DNA of 64,000 nucleotides, taken from positions 3,161,224 to 3,225,223 of the forward strand of contig NC_067478.1 of NCBI RefSeq assembly GCF_947179515.1, written 5' to 3'. The notes below the pieces were generated by a model, which was not told where the DNA came from, made no database searches, and saw only the letters and a program-made list of their open reading frames with translations. How positions within the stretch are numbered: the stretch's first letter is position 1; each line of letters begins with the position of its first letter. Made by a program: the position numbers and the translations under genes. Origin of the DNA: Apodemus sylvaticus. Taxonomy: Eukaryota; Chordata; Mammalia; Rodentia; Muridae. Below are positions 22,325 through 33,299 of this stretch, in pieces.

Positions 22325-22622
22325 AGCACACAGCGCCATGAAATCGATAATTTTTGATCTTTCGGTTAGTAGGCAACATGGTGAGCTATTGCAGAGACTG
22401 CAGGCAGCAGACATGTTCTTGTCAGCTGAAAATTTTCATATTGTTTTAGAATCCATTGAGATTTATAGAAGGGGATATCACCCCGGTTTTTTGTTTAGCT
22501 TGCACCAGGCTACGGCGGGGGGTGATGCGAACCCTCAGTTTATCGACATATACATGTCTATTGCTTTATATATATTAAAAAAACAGGGGGTCTTACTGGA
22601 CCTTAAACAAAAAATTATGTAA
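22325..22622 (+). CDS. candidate exon with 94-codon open frame, unknown
   Basis: A strong acceptor (TAGCTTTTCTTTTCCAG, AG at 22,323-22,324) is followed after 13 bases by an ATG (22,338; context GCGCCATGA, G at -3). The frame runs 94 codons to TAA (22,620-22,622). The peptide starts MKSIIFDLSVSRQHGELLQR and has a balanced composition, with no low-complexity stretch, signal peptide or domain that I recognise. It lies downstream of the 21,499-21,662 candidate exon on the same strand. It could be a small coding exon, a conserved element with a chance frame, or a decayed gene copy. No downstream poly(A) signal was pinned down. Confidence 0.25.
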
Positions 22623-23470
22623 AAGGAGTGGCTGGTGTGATTATAATCCCATCATGCAGGGTCCACGGTTCCCATTTAGTGAAATTTCTCAGAGGGCAAC
22701 TTCTTAAGAACATCCCTGCTGTGCTGAATGAAAGGCATGAACCAACCAAAGACAGAACTCATCTGTGTTTATATTTTACAGACAATGAAAAACCCACTCT
22801 TTGCATTGCTTCTCTCTCCCCCAACCTTATTATTTCATAGAAACTGCAGCACCCCCCCTCCGCCCCCTCGCAAACACTCACCACCCCAGCACTGCAGTGT
22901 TCCGTCCCCACTCGCCTGTCCTTCCTTCCACACCCCTTTCCGCTCTCACAAATTCTGCACGCGCCATCTTTGTGTGGGGGGTGACGCTCTGCTAACTTCA
23001 CTCAGCCATTCTCTCTCACAAATCCGTTCAGAAATAGAAAATTACAGTGCGCTTTGGGGGCTCAATTTGTTTGATTTCCTTACAGTCTTCCCTTCTCACA
23101 TCGAAACATGGAAATGACAAGAGGGACCCCCCCCCAAAAGAGATATTTCTATTCTTCCCATAACCTGTTGTATACAGTGGTGATAAAAATTATTATTAAC
23201 ATAATAGCAACAGCTGCAGCCTAAATAGAAGCTATGAGATAATTAATGTGCTACAACAAATTAATTTGGTGCAGGTGTTTCTGTTGTGAGCTGCGTAACC
23301 CAGGCCATATAAAGTCTAAATACAAGGACCGTCCCCGTCACTAAAACAAAATGAAGAACAGAATGTCCTGTTCAACAAATGTGGCTATTATTAAAAAAAA
23401 AAAAAAATCCTCCCCAACTCAACCCCAATGGTTTAGTTACAGTGGATATAGTGTTCTGTAGTTGGTTGTT

Positions 23471-23501
23471 GGTATGTGTGTGTATGTGTGTGTGTGTGTA
23501 C
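23471..23501. repeat. (TG)n-rich tract
   Basis: Interrupted TG repeats. Confidence 0.85.
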
Positions 23502-24088
23502 ACCACAGTCCATGGTATGAAACATATGGAGGTTTTATGCTGTCTCAGTTGGAAAACATATGAGCCAGCTATACATTTTTGTTTTTTGTTTTTTTATTAA
23601 AGACAGACCATCATATTTAAGAACCCTGTTAGTTTAACAACAAGAATTATGTGTAGCTGAGAAGAAAATAGTTCCTTATCTGAAGGAACAATTTTTAAGA
23701 CTGCGATGTTCATCCGCCTTAGAGGAGTCCCAATTTCAGGGTGACCCTCTTCGGTGATGTGACCCTGACCTGCCATCCAGGGAAGGGTTTCAGGAAGAGC
23801 TGCTGCAGATAGACCACGAGCTTGTGCCAAAGCCACTTTGAATCCGGGTGGCACCAGCAGGGGCCTGGAAGAAGGTCATGATGCCACAGTAAGCGTTTGC
23901 TTTCTATTTTATATGTACCGTTTGCAAAAAATGGATAAACAGAGGGATATACTGATTGGGGTTTTTTTTTTTTTTTCCTAACTTGGCTAAAAAAATTTTA
24001 CCTAAAGATACAGTCACTTCTGATTTTTCTCCTAGTAATGCTACAGTTAGCCATGACAACCTAAATTTCGCTTGTTAAAAAGCATCAC

Positions 24089-24111
24089 AGACACACACAC
24101 ACACACACACA
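24089..24111. repeat. (CA)n microsatellite
   Basis: About 11 CA units. Confidence 0.92.
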
Positions 24112-24264
24112 ATCATGGTTTTTAATCATTCCATCTTATTCTTTTTGATGACTTTTACCATTAATTCTAAGCCTTCAATGGAATAAATTGACTTCTTATA
24201 GGATCAATGCATTTTAATATTTGAGTGCACTTTTGCAGACATTTCAGCACTAACAGATCCAAAA

Positions 24265-24528
24265 TTATTGAAACCACAGTTTTCCACATACACACCTATG
24301 GACTGCCGCATCAGTGTATTCGTTCTTTAAAATGTGTCTTCTCTGTAATGTTCCTTTCATGAGCTGAAACAAAGATCTGAGCCACTTGCCTTCTACACGG
24401 AGGTACTGAACATTTTCCATGGAATCGTCAGACACATGCCTTCTTTCCTTTGTTTCTATCAAATTCTTTTTCTTCACAATCTCTGTTGCAATGTACTCAG
24501 ATTTCGGATTTACAAATCTATAAATTTG
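24265..24528 (-). other. 87-codon open frame of unknown status
   Basis: The minus strand is open between stops for 87 codons with protein-like, charged composition (contains SEYIATEIVKKKNLIE and ENVQYLRVEGKWLRSLFQLM; first Met gives 70 residues). It ends LWFQ and stop. There is no acceptor in the right phase and I do not recognise a family. It may be a pseudogene fragment or chance in AT-rich DNA. Confidence 0.2.
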
Positions 24529-25510
24529 TTACTGGGGAATGGAAGAGAGATAAAGAAACAAGGACCGTGATAGTTTTCTTTTTAAATAGAGGGAAATAGC
24601 CAGACATAAGAAAAGTTGGGAGGTGTGAAAGTACCCACGTTTGCTGGGATTTCCCCATGCTTCCTACCCTAGCCTAAGCCAATCCAGGCTGAGGCTCTAA
24701 CTTCAGGGAAGTGGTGTGATTATGAAATCTATGTGGGGAAACACAAAAGCACTCTCATGTATGTTGTTGGGAAGAATTGCCCACAGTAAACATTTCTCCA
24801 TCCACCCTAAGTTCCACGAGAAACTTAGCCGAAGCCCACACAGTCAGTGCTACACATTCCAACCATCCAACCCTAGCTCCAGCAACCCCTCCTCTTAGCC
24901 GTAGAGGTGACCCTGCTCAGGTTTGAAACAATGTTTCTAAGATGGTTACTGTTAGTCAGTTTGTGGCTGGGTGCCTTGTTACCTGGGAAAAGCAAACAGA
25001 GCTAAGGCAATTCAAGTGCTGGCTTGATTGTGACAGTCTAACCACACTGCAGTTTCCTCCTGAGTGTGTCTTACAATTTCTAAATAATTTTTCATTTTAC
25101 AGTGTGCTTAGTAATTCTATATATGGAGCTCCTGGTTGTGTGTTTATTTGAATGGCACCAATTTATTGCTATTTATACTTTGGCTAAATATCAGTGAAGC
25201 TTAACTCACTTTAAGATTAAAAAAATGTAAATACAACTGTTGTAAAAAACATAAATACAACTGTTGTATTTTATCTCTGTATCCTCCAGCTGCTTGTATA
25301 CACATTTTGGATTCTATTTGTTCTAGTCACCCATTGTTCGAGAACTCTGAAATCATTTACTTAATCTGTTAAGCTAATTTTTTATCCATTCATAACCTGT
25401 TTAATTTGTAGCTTGGCTTATTGTCGTTTCTGATCTTTGCAGAGTCCTTTAGAGACTCCCACCTTGATCCTTCTACTGCCACATTCAACTGAACCTCTAT
25501 CCATACTCTC
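24529..25510. other. unique AT-rich sequence
   Basis: No repeat or gene is recognised. A 37-base stretch around AATACAACTGTTGTA occurs twice in close succession (about 25,227-25,270). Confidence 0.35.
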
Positions 25511-25631
25511 CAATGTAACCAGAACATACAGTATACATACAATGTAACCAGAATATACAGTATGTGTGTATATACTGTGTGTATATACAATGTAACCAGA
25601 ATATACAGTATATACAATGTAAATATATTGT
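25511..25631 (+). repeat. irregular tandem repeat with CAATGTAACCAGAATATACA units
   Basis: Units beginning CAATGTAAC recur at about 25,511, 25,540 and 25,590, with a partial unit at 25,617. Spacing is uneven, with TATA/GTGT-rich linkers. Confidence 0.75.
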
Positions 25632-25715
25632 CTTTAAAAGGAAGTGAGCAATGAGCACAAAGAGCGTCTTTTAATGTCAAAAGATTCTGAAATATCTCAC
25701 TGGACAGTAGTTGCC

Positions 25716-25890
25716 TTTGGGAACTAGAGAGGCAACTGGGTAGTAAAAGCACTTGCAGCTGGGGACCAGCACATACCTAAGGTGGCTCACAAGTGTCTGT
25801 AATCCAAGCCCAGAGTATTCAGGGTCCTTTTCTGGCCTCTGTAGACACTACACTCATGTACACATACCTACACACATGCACATTAAAAAG
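25716..25890 (+). mobile_element. degraded B3/B2-like SINE
   Basis: AGCACTTGCAGCTGGGGACC, GTGGCTCACAAGTGTCTGTAAT and TTCTGGCCTCTG...ACATGCACAT follow the B3 order but are divergent. Confidence 0.55.
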
Positions 25891-25906
25891 GAGGATGTTT
25901 GCCTTT

Positions 25907-26105
25907 GGAAGCTGGAGAGATGGCTCAGTTGGTAAAGTGCTTGCCATTTAACCATGAAGACATAGGTTCAACCCCCCAGACCCACATAACAAAATCAGGC
26001 ATGCTGAGCACACTTATAATCCCAGGACTGAAATAGGCAGGTCCTTGGGGCTCACAGCCAGTGTAGCCTGTTTTGTGAGGTCCAGATCATGTCCCCAAAA
26101 CAAGA
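25907..26105 (+). mobile_element. B4-type SINE (tRNA-like head plus B1-like body)
   Basis: GCTGGAGAGATGGCTCAGTT head, CCCCCCAGACCCACATAACA middle and a B1-derived tail (GCACACTTATAATCCCAGGA ... AGGCAGGTCC) ending in CCCCAAAACAAGATGGACCG. Confidence 0.8.
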
Positions 26106-26137
26106 TGGACCGATCTATCCATCCATCCATCTGTCTA

Positions 26138-26169
<32 letters not shown>

Positions 26170-26215
26170 TCTATCTACCTAGTAATTACCTACTCTCCTA
26201 CCTATCTGTCCAAAT
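26106..26215 (+). repeat. (ATCC)n/(TCTG)n/(ATCT)n microsatellite
   Basis: A tetranucleotide tract following the B4 tail. The Tyr/Leu/Ser-repeat frame across it is not a gene. Confidence 0.92.
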
Positions 26216-27234
26216 ATGTGGAGAATTTTCCAAAAGCTACCATACAGAGCCAGGGATGCTTAGCATATACAGGTCCTAGATTCAGTTTCACGTAACATGC
26301 ACCATAGACCCCAAGAGCGAAGAATCCCAATGACACTATCAACAGACTGTATATGCTAGGTAGGCACAGTTACCTCAGGTGTAGTAATAGTTTTCATTTT
26401 CACCAGCAATGTCTGAAGGCCTAATCTCTGATGGTTTTATCACAGGAATATGTGTGAACGATTCCGCTGTGGCCCATCCACACTACACACTACTACAGCT
26501 GAATGAGACTACCTAGGGCTTTCTTCTGCTATCACAAAGCAGGCTTGGCTTTGGGGGTGGGGGTAGTGAGGTGGGCAGACAAATGTGCCTGAGAGTTAAT
26601 TCCTTACAAGCACCACCAACCACCACTGGTTGGGCAGACACTTGGTGGGTGAGTGCCATGGTTTTCTGACTTGAAAATCCTAGAAAGCACCCCACACTGC
26701 CTCCCTCAGCTCCACGCTTGAGCTGTACAAGCCGGTGAGGGGCCCTGGCTGGTCATCTATGTCTTTGCTTCCTCTTCTCTGCCCTCCATTTCTCTGTTGG
26801 TTTTCCTTCTCCCAACTCTAAATAAACCCTTTGTATGAAGATATCCTGGGAGGACCCTGTGGGACAATGTGTCATCAGAGTTTCAGTTTTGTGAGTGATA
26901 CTTGGCCGTTTGAATTTACATTTCTCTTTCAAATAAAGCTGAGCATATTTTCACACATCTGAATTTTTTTTTTACTGCATTCCCTTGACTATATATTTTG
27001 CTCTTGGTCTCTTCCATTCCTATAAAATCTCCACATTAGCACATCTGGTCTACGTCTGCAATAGGATTTTTTTTTCCCCAGTTTGTTTGTGCTTGTCTGG
27101 TTTTGTTTCCTTTACCATTTTTTAATCTCCCACACCCCCCTTTTTTTGACAATTTGGGAGAATTTTTATATTTGTTCATTAATTTAATATTTGTTTACTT
27201 AGTTGGTTCTGTCTATTGCACCCTCATATTGAAG
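26216..27234. other. unique or unrecognised sequence
   Basis: No gene seen. AATAAACCC near 26,820 resembles the 3' end of the rodent repeats listed further right, but too little matches to call it. Confidence 0.3.
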
Positions 27235-27270
27235 GCCTCATGAATGCTAAGCAACTACATTCTCAGCCCA
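27235..27270 (-). mobile_element. ID-like SINE fragment
   Basis: ATGCTAAGCAACTACATTCT followed by CAGCCC is the reverse complement of the tRNA-like ID/B4 head. Confidence 0.45.
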
Positions 27271-27348
27271 TGATTTTATTTTTATGTAGACAAATTAATG
27301 AACCTTTCCTTTCGTCTCTCCTACATTTTATGTCATAATCAGAAGCAC

Positions 27349-27535
27349 TTGGCAAGATGTCTCAGCAGGTAAAGGTATTTGCTGCCAAATCTGACAACGT
27401 GGACTGGGTCTTGGGACTCACACAGGGGAAGAGGTAAATAGAGGCCTCCTGGCCTCCTCCTCTTCTTTACCTACATGCCTTGGCCAGCACATGTCCACCT
27501 ACCCATCCAAAAATACAACTAGAAAATTTAAAAGG
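27349..27535 (+). mobile_element. B4/RSINE1-type SINE, degraded
   Basis: TTGGCAAGATGTCTCAGCAG head, GGTATTTGCTGCCAAATCTG middle and a worn tail. Confidence 0.6.
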
Positions 27536-28162
27536 AAGCACTTTCCTACAGTCCAAGTAATAAAAAGGATCCAGTGTTTTAGAATGATACCATGTCTGTT
27601 TTAACATTTTTTATTAGAAATGCATCCTCTGAGAGATTCTCCAACTCACACTGACTATAGGAGTCTAGTCTGTGGTCTTCCAGAACCACCCACCACTGTG
27701 AAAACTATCCTTAGGTTGATTTGGGTCTGATGTCACGTCACCTGAACGTATCTCTGCACTTCCTGTTCTTTCTTGCCAGCGACTGTGGGTCTCACAGCTC
27801 TCCCGCTCTGCCTCCACTGCACCTGCAGCAGAGACATTTCCTCCGCAGCATGTTGACCCACAGTAGCTGCTTGGCATCGTTTTCTTTGTCCAGCTCGTGT
27901 CTCATCTCTGAGAGTGTACATTCTCCTCATTTCTCCCTGTTCTCTGTGTTGTTCTCTGCGGAGCAATGGGTCAAGTCGTGCGCCCTCTTCTACGTCTTTG
28001 ACATTATCACTCCAAAAATAGCAGCGTTCTTTTTTATGTCAAGTTAAGAACTAACAAAAAATATTGAGAGGACTCTTAATAGTTCTTTAAAACATGATCT
28101 CTATAGCTCACCCCTCTGCTGTTTACATTTTAGATCTATTTTATCTTACTAATTGTTCACTC
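27536..28162. other. unique sequence
   Basis: No repeat is recognised. The 108-codon plus-strand frame at 27,721-28,047 is Ser/Cys/Phe-rich with no known domain, and a 77-codon frame lies opposite it; neither is called. Confidence 0.35.
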
Positions 28163-28396
28163 AGAAAAAAGAGGAGGGCGGAGAAGAGGAGGGCGGAGAA
28201 GGGAAAGAGGAGTAAGTGGGGAGGGAGGAAGGAAGAAGGAAAGACGGAAGGAAAGAGGGAGGGAGGAGGAAAGAACGAAACAAGGAAGAAAGAAGGGAAG
28301 GGAGGGAGGAAGAAGGGAAAGAAGGAGAGGAAGGAAGGAGGGGAGGAAGGAAGGAGGGGAGGAAGGAGGGGAGGAAGGAGGGGAGGAAGGAAGGAA
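28163..28396 (+). repeat. long purine tract, (GGAA)n/(GGAG)n type
   Basis: About 230 bases of nearly pure A/G on the plus strand (GGAGG, GGAAG and AAGG units). The Lys/Glu/Gly-rich and Pro/Ser/Leu-rich frames on the two strands are repeat artefacts. Confidence 0.93.
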
Positions 28397-28861
28397 GTGG
28401 ACAGGCATGATTTTTATTTACTTCTTGAATGTTGTAAATTACTCATGAACTTGATTAAACTTAGTTGTTTTCACCAAACCAGACTAGCCGGAAGAATTAA
28501 AACCAACATTTTAATTGATTTCTAGCTGCCTGTGAGCAGCTACAAACATTTGTCTGGTACTTGTGGTGCTTTTCCGCTCCAGAGCCCACTCTACCTCGCC
28601 CAACTCATCCCCGAGGGAATCGTTCTGGAGCTAATGACACTTACTGGTCTTTGCCTTCTCCACAGAGGCAGAGCCTCCTCTGAGAAGGAAGGAACACGGC
28701 CTGCCACATTCTGTAGCTCTGGTTAGCCATCTTACTCTTGAATGTGAGGCGAGGAAGGCAACTCAAGTCCTCGCTCTCACGGGGGTCTGAGGCTCTGTCA
28801 CCATTGTCCCAAACAGTTTCCTAGACTCTGCGTGTCAGCCTCTGCTCACCTCAACTGGGAT

Positions 28862-29251
28862 GAAATTGTGATGGTTAATATGGCCAACCTGACAGATCCA
28901 ACTCACCCAAGAGACAAGCCTCTGAGCAAGTCTGTGAGGAAGTTTGCCGACTTCGTTCACTGAAGTGTGGAGACCTCTCCCCACCCTCACCCCCAACCCC
29001 CAGGTGTGGGCAGTGCCCTTCCATGAACAGGAGCTGACTAAAAAGGATAAAGTGATCTGAGCCCCAGCATCCATCTCTCTCTGCTTCATGACAGTGGGAG
29101 CAGTGTGACACGCTGCCTCACACTCCGGCAGCCATGTCTTCCCCGCCATGACGGATGGTACCATGAGCCAAAATCAACTTCCCTTCCTGAATTTCGTTTT
29201 GTCATAGCAACAGGAAGAGTGACTAATGCAATAGCATTTCTGCTATTAGAC
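28862..29251 (+). mobile_element. rodent interspersed repeat, class unassigned
   Basis: Starts GTGATGGTTAATATGGCCAA and ends AGCCAAAATCAACTTCCCTT...GTCATAGCAACAGGAAGAGT. This order (GGTTAAT...TTCATGACAGTGGGAG...AGCCAAAATMAACC) recurs in mouse DNA, and related pieces lie at 34.8, 36.3, 52.1 and 57.3-57.6 kb. I cannot say from memory whether it is an L1 3' end or LTR-derived. Confidence 0.6.
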
Positions 29252-29868
29252 CAGCATAGCTGCAGATCCCGCCTCCCTGGCAAGCTAGGAACCTTCGTGG
29301 CTTTTTCTTGTATGAGGCCAGGGACTTGCCCATCCCCTTATCCCTCCATAGGTTTCTGGTCTCTGAAACTTCCACCATCATCACCCACCTGCTCAACGGG
29401 CTGCCCCTCTCCATGTCCCAGGCTGGGGTGCCCATGACAGATTTCAGGAAGTGGGGCTGGAAGCGAGGGAGGCACACCTGAAGGACGGGCTTGTCCGGCT
29501 GCTTAGAGGTAAAAATGGTAGAAGTCTATTTGGAGACCAGACACAAGATAACAGCTTCCTAATGGGACTGGTGCGCTGCCGAGTTCATTGTATGGACTTG
29601 TTCTTAGACCCCAGGAGGCAGAGGTGCTTAGGTGAGTATTTACTGAATGCACTCAACTCAGTAAGCACACAGGCTAGCCAAGACTCCTATAGAGCAGAAG
29701 TGTGTTCGGTGGGGGATTACATTTAATTGACTTAATTGCCTTGAGTTTCATGGATGAGGTTTTCTGGGTTTCCTGCTTCAGTTGAAAGAATAAATTCATT
29801 TCTAAAGGATGTCCAGCATGCCCGGTGTCCCTTAGATTCTCTTTTCCTGAGAGGTAGGGGTCTTCTAT
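29252..29868. other. unique sequence
   Basis: No gene or repeat recognised. The frames at 29,105-29,477 overlap on both strands and are not called. Confidence 0.35.
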
Positions 29869-29955
29869 GGAGGAAGGAAGGGAGAGATAGAGGGAGGGAG
29901 GGAGGGCAAGAAAGGGAGAGAGGGAGAGAGGGGGAGGGGGAGAAGGACAGAGGGG
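29869..29955 (+). repeat. (GGGA)n/(GAGA)n purine tract
   Basis: About 85 bases of G/A repeats. Confidence 0.92.
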
Positions 29956-30060
29956 TAGTGACAGAGAATGCATAGGGACTGCTCACCTGGTTTATTGAGA
30001 TAAGTTCTTCTATCACTGGCCTCCAGTTCACCAAGTGGGCTAAGCTTGCTAAACACGGAA

Positions 30061-30181
30061 CCCCTGAAGTCTGCCTGTCTCCCCTGAGGTCTGCCTGTCT
30101 CCCCTGAGGAGACACTTGAGTCACTCCATGATGAACCTCGAGATACGCACCTTTCAAGACCCCTGAGGTCTGCCTGTCTCT
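30061..30181 (+). repeat. 20-bp tandem units interrupted by a duplicated segment
   Basis: CCCCTGAGGTCTGCCTGTCT-type units at about 30,061-30,110 reappear at 30,160-30,180. Between them sits a segment (30,115-30,158) that is also present at 31,452-31,495. Confidence 0.85.
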
Positions 30182-30889
30182 ACCTCTCCCAAGCTGGGAT
30201 TGCAAACAAAAGCTGTCATCCTGGCCCTCTTTGGACTGGGTTCAGGGTACTGACCTCATATTCTGACATTGATAAGAGAAGCTCCTCACCAGCTCAGCTC
30301 TTTCCCCTGCACCTTTGATGGAGGTATGAACTTTGCGCATATAGCCACAGCCCAGTCGACTCCTTGTATAAAGAATACCGTTTTCTGCCTTGACTGTGAG
30401 GATGTGGCCCTCAGCAGGGAGACACCAGGCCTCACTCCTTGGTATCCAGAAAGGAAATTAGGCCATAGTCTTACCTCAGATGCTCAACATGGCTACTGAA
30501 TTGCCCTCCGCCTGAGCCCAGGATTGACTCATCAGCCTGGCCCTGTGGGGCAATAAGATTGTCCCTTCCCTTTCTGTGGTCCCATGGTTGTTCCTGAAGC
30601 CCAGCAGTCAGAATTGCTGCGACACTCCCAGTGAGGTGAGCCATGGGCTTTCCAGAAGGCTCACTGGAAGGGCATTGTGTGAGGAATAAGAAGGAAGGCT
30701 CCCATCCTTGTCTAGTGCTTGTTTAGAATCGGGGACTTTGGGGAAATGAATGACTGCTGATGCATGAGGGGTTTCTCTTTGGTGGGATAGAAAGATTCTA
30801 CACTAACACAGCAGAGAATATACTGCCATCCACTGAGCCTCAGGCTTTAAAATGGGAATTACATAGTAAAAGAACTCTACCTCAATGAA
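30182..30889. other. unique sequence
   Basis: No gene or repeat recognised. Confidence 0.35.
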
Positions 30890-31396
30890 CTGTATTTTGT
30901 TTTGTTTTGAGACAGAGTCTTAGTTTGGGTTTCATTGCTATGAAGAGACACCATGACCAAGGCAACTATTATAAAGGGCAACATTCATTGAGGCTGGCTT
31001 ACAGGTTCAGAGGTCCAGTTCATTGTCATCAAGGTGGGAGACAAGGCAGCATGCAGGCAGGCTTGATGCTGGAGGGGGCTGAGAGTTCTACAACTTGTAC
31101 TGAAGTCAAACAGAAGACTGGCTTCCAGGAAGCTGGAGAAGGGTCTGAAAGCCCACTCCCACAGTGACACACTTCCTCCAACAAGGCCACACCCACTCCA
31201 ACAAGGCCACACCTCCTAATTGTGCCACTCCCTGGGCCAAAACATATTCAAACCACCACAGACAGGGTATCTCTATGTTGCCACAGCTGGCCTGAGTCTT
31301 TCTATGTAGATCTGGCTGGCTTTGAACTCACAGAGATCCTCTTGCCTCTGCCTCCTAAGTCCTGGGATTGAAGGAGTATGCCACCACACCTGGCTC
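30890..31396 (-). mobile_element. B1: B1 SINE split by an insertion
   Basis: Reverse-oriented B1. Its tail side (TTTTGTTTTGAGACAGAGT, 30,895-30,918) is separated from the rest (GACAGGGTATCTCTATGTTG ... CACCACACCTGGCTC, 31,261-31,396) by the repeat at 30,919-31,260. Confidence 0.85.
30919..31260 (+). mobile_element. rodent interspersed repeat inserted in B1
   Basis: A dispersed mouse repeat (GAAGAGACACCATGACCAAG ... ACACACTTCCTCCAACAAGG ... CATATTCAAACCACCACA), about 342 bases, flanked by the 8-bp near-duplication GACAGAGT (30,911-30,918) / GACAGGGT (31,261-31,268). Family unassigned. Confidence 0.75.
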
Positions 31397-31451
31397 TCAA
31401 TGAAGCTGTTATAAAATTATTCATCTATTTTATCATTAACAATTCTCTTTC

Positions 31452-31495
31452 CTTGAGTCACTCCGTGATGAACCTCGAGATACGCACCTTTCAAG
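31452..31495 (+). repeat. second copy of 44-bp duplicated segment
   Basis: Matches 30,115-30,158 at 43 of 44 positions, including the CTCGAGATACGCACC part with its CpGs. Confidence 0.9.
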
Positions 31496-31589
31496 GGCAG
31501 CGTATAGTTAGTTTCCTGTGACTAAGCGCGGGTATCGAAAGGCATAAACAGAATCTGGGCAAAGGTTGTTTGTGTCAGCTTTAGAGACA

Positions 31590-31767
31590 CTTAGAGTTCT
31601 TTTTGAGGCATAGTCTCATTTAGACTAGGCTGGCCTTGAACTTGGTATGTAGGGGGTGGCATGAACTTCTGATTTTCCTGCCTCTGACTCTCAAGTGCTG
31701 GGAATGAACTACAAGGTCCCAAAAATGCTAGGTAAGTGCCCTACTAACCCAGCCAACCCCCAGCCTC
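31590..31767 (-). mobile_element. B4-type SINE
   Basis: Reverse orientation: a B1-like part (GGCTGGCCTTGAACTTGG ... CAAGTGCTGGG) followed by a reversed ID-like head (ATGCTAGGTAAGTGCCCTAC ... CAGCC). Confidence 0.75.
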
Positions 31768-31872
31768 AGCTCTCACAAACTGTAATTCCTTCACCATGTG
31801 ACAGGAATCTGATTTTCACCTCAACTGTTGCTGCTAATCTAATAGCTTCTTTTTCAAACGTTACATTTATTC

Positions 31873-31983
31873 ATGAGTGGAGGTCAGAGGACACATTGTA
31901 GGGATTGGGTTTCTCTTTCTACCACATTGGGTTGTCAGGCTTGGCAGCAATCACCTTTATCCTCAAAGCCCACTCACCAGCCC
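31873..31983 (-). mobile_element. B4/RSINE1-type SINE
   Basis: Reverse-oriented: GGAGGTCAGAGGACACATTG, then GGTTGTCAGGCTTGGCAGCA and CACTCACCAGCCCC at the head. Confidence 0.75.
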
Positions 31984-33299
31984 CTGATGGTGCCTTTTAA
32001 AGAGTTAGATAAATGAAAGCTCAGAAATGCTGGCTTTGAAGCTCTCCCCTCTCACCCTGGTGTGCACTGACTGAAAGGACCACAGACATCTCCAGGAGAA
32101 CTCTGGGGACCCATTCTTCAGCATTTTTTCAGGACTGCTGAGGGAAGCTCGGAACCTGAGGCACCAGATTAGGTTGCCAACACCACTGTGTGCCCCCCCA
32201 CCCCACTCTGGTGTCTTTCTCCCAGAACCAGCATCTGCATGTCCTTTTTACACTTTGTTCCCAGGTTACCTGAATCCATTTTGAACATTGTCCAGATACC
32301 CACCAGTGCTTGGGAATGCATGTACCACACACAAGGGACGGGTCCTTAATCAGTGATGTGGGGGAGGGGGCGACACCAAACTTGGGCTCCCTGGGATCAG
32401 GTCCAGCCAACTCTGAGGTGTCAGTCACACTCCAGAGCCTCCTGTGGGTGGAGACTGAAGCCACTCCCCAGGTGACACACCTGGCTTCTTAGCCTTCTCT
32501 GTCTTCTTTTGTTTGCTCCCAGGTCTCCTAGGCAGCACAGGCTTTCATTAATCACAGGCAAGCTAGGCCAGCCTTTATCTCAATTGGCTTTAGGGAACTT
32601 AAGACCACAGTCAACATGTATGACCAATCCATGTGCTCAGTGCGGTCAGCATGCCCAGACATGCAGAGGGTGTGCCTGTTTGGTGCAGCCAGGCCTGCTG
32701 TGGGAATCTGGGCAAGCCTGCTCCTTGGAGCCCTGGAGTACTGGGCAGGTAAGGAACAGCTGAGACTTGGCTTTTTTTCCTGTATATTTTAGAAGGTTTG
32801 ATGAAGCCCAGCTTAGGACTCTCAGGCTGGGGCTCTCTAGGCCCAAGGAAAGTGGGGCTACCCCTGCTCCTCCATTCGACAGGCTTCATAACGTTTAATG
32901 CATAGATGTTTCAGAGAGGGTCACAAAAGAGACCTGCCTTTACTTCAGTTCCAACCTGGATGCCAGCTGAGTTTTGACAAACTTCCAACCTCCCAGTTCT
33001 GACCCAGGTTTTCTGTGTCTCCAGAGCCTTTAACTTTATGGCTTAGATAAACACGACACCCCCACACCCCTTAGCAGGCTATATATGAGGTTTTCTACCA
33101 GCAGCTCGTAGCCAGTGTGGATGTCTGATTCAGGCAGCTTAGGTTTGCTCACCCTTGGCCACTCGCTGGCAGCTTACCTGTCTCCTGGGTGGGGAAGCCC
33201 ACTGCCTGGTGCAGCAGCTGCAACAATGAACTGGAGCAGTGCGCGGGATTGGCAATATTGTGTCAAGCACAGAAAAGCACCAGGAAATATCCCGAGTCT
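31984..33299. other. unique sequence
   Basis: No gene or repeat recognised. The 111-codon minus-strand frame at 32,129-32,464 and the 92-codon frame at 32,611-32,889 have no known domain. Confidence 0.35.

Larger units (their letters stand above)
22623..24264. other. transposon-poor unique sequence
   Basis: Unique sequence with a pyrimidine-rich, C-rich stretch (22,840-22,960), an A run (23,391-23,406), TG-rich 23,471-23,501, a T run (about 23,962-23,975) and (CA)n at 24,089-24,111. Homeodomain- and E-box-like motifs cluster at 23,205-23,280. The 129-codon plus-strand frame at 22,728-23,117 is Ser/Pro/His-rich and follows the pyrimidine-rich composition; it is not called. Confidence 0.4.

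Noticed and set aside
28094..28525. 143-codon Lys/Gly/Glu-rich frame
   Set aside because: It is a translation of the (GGAA)n/(GGAG)n tract.
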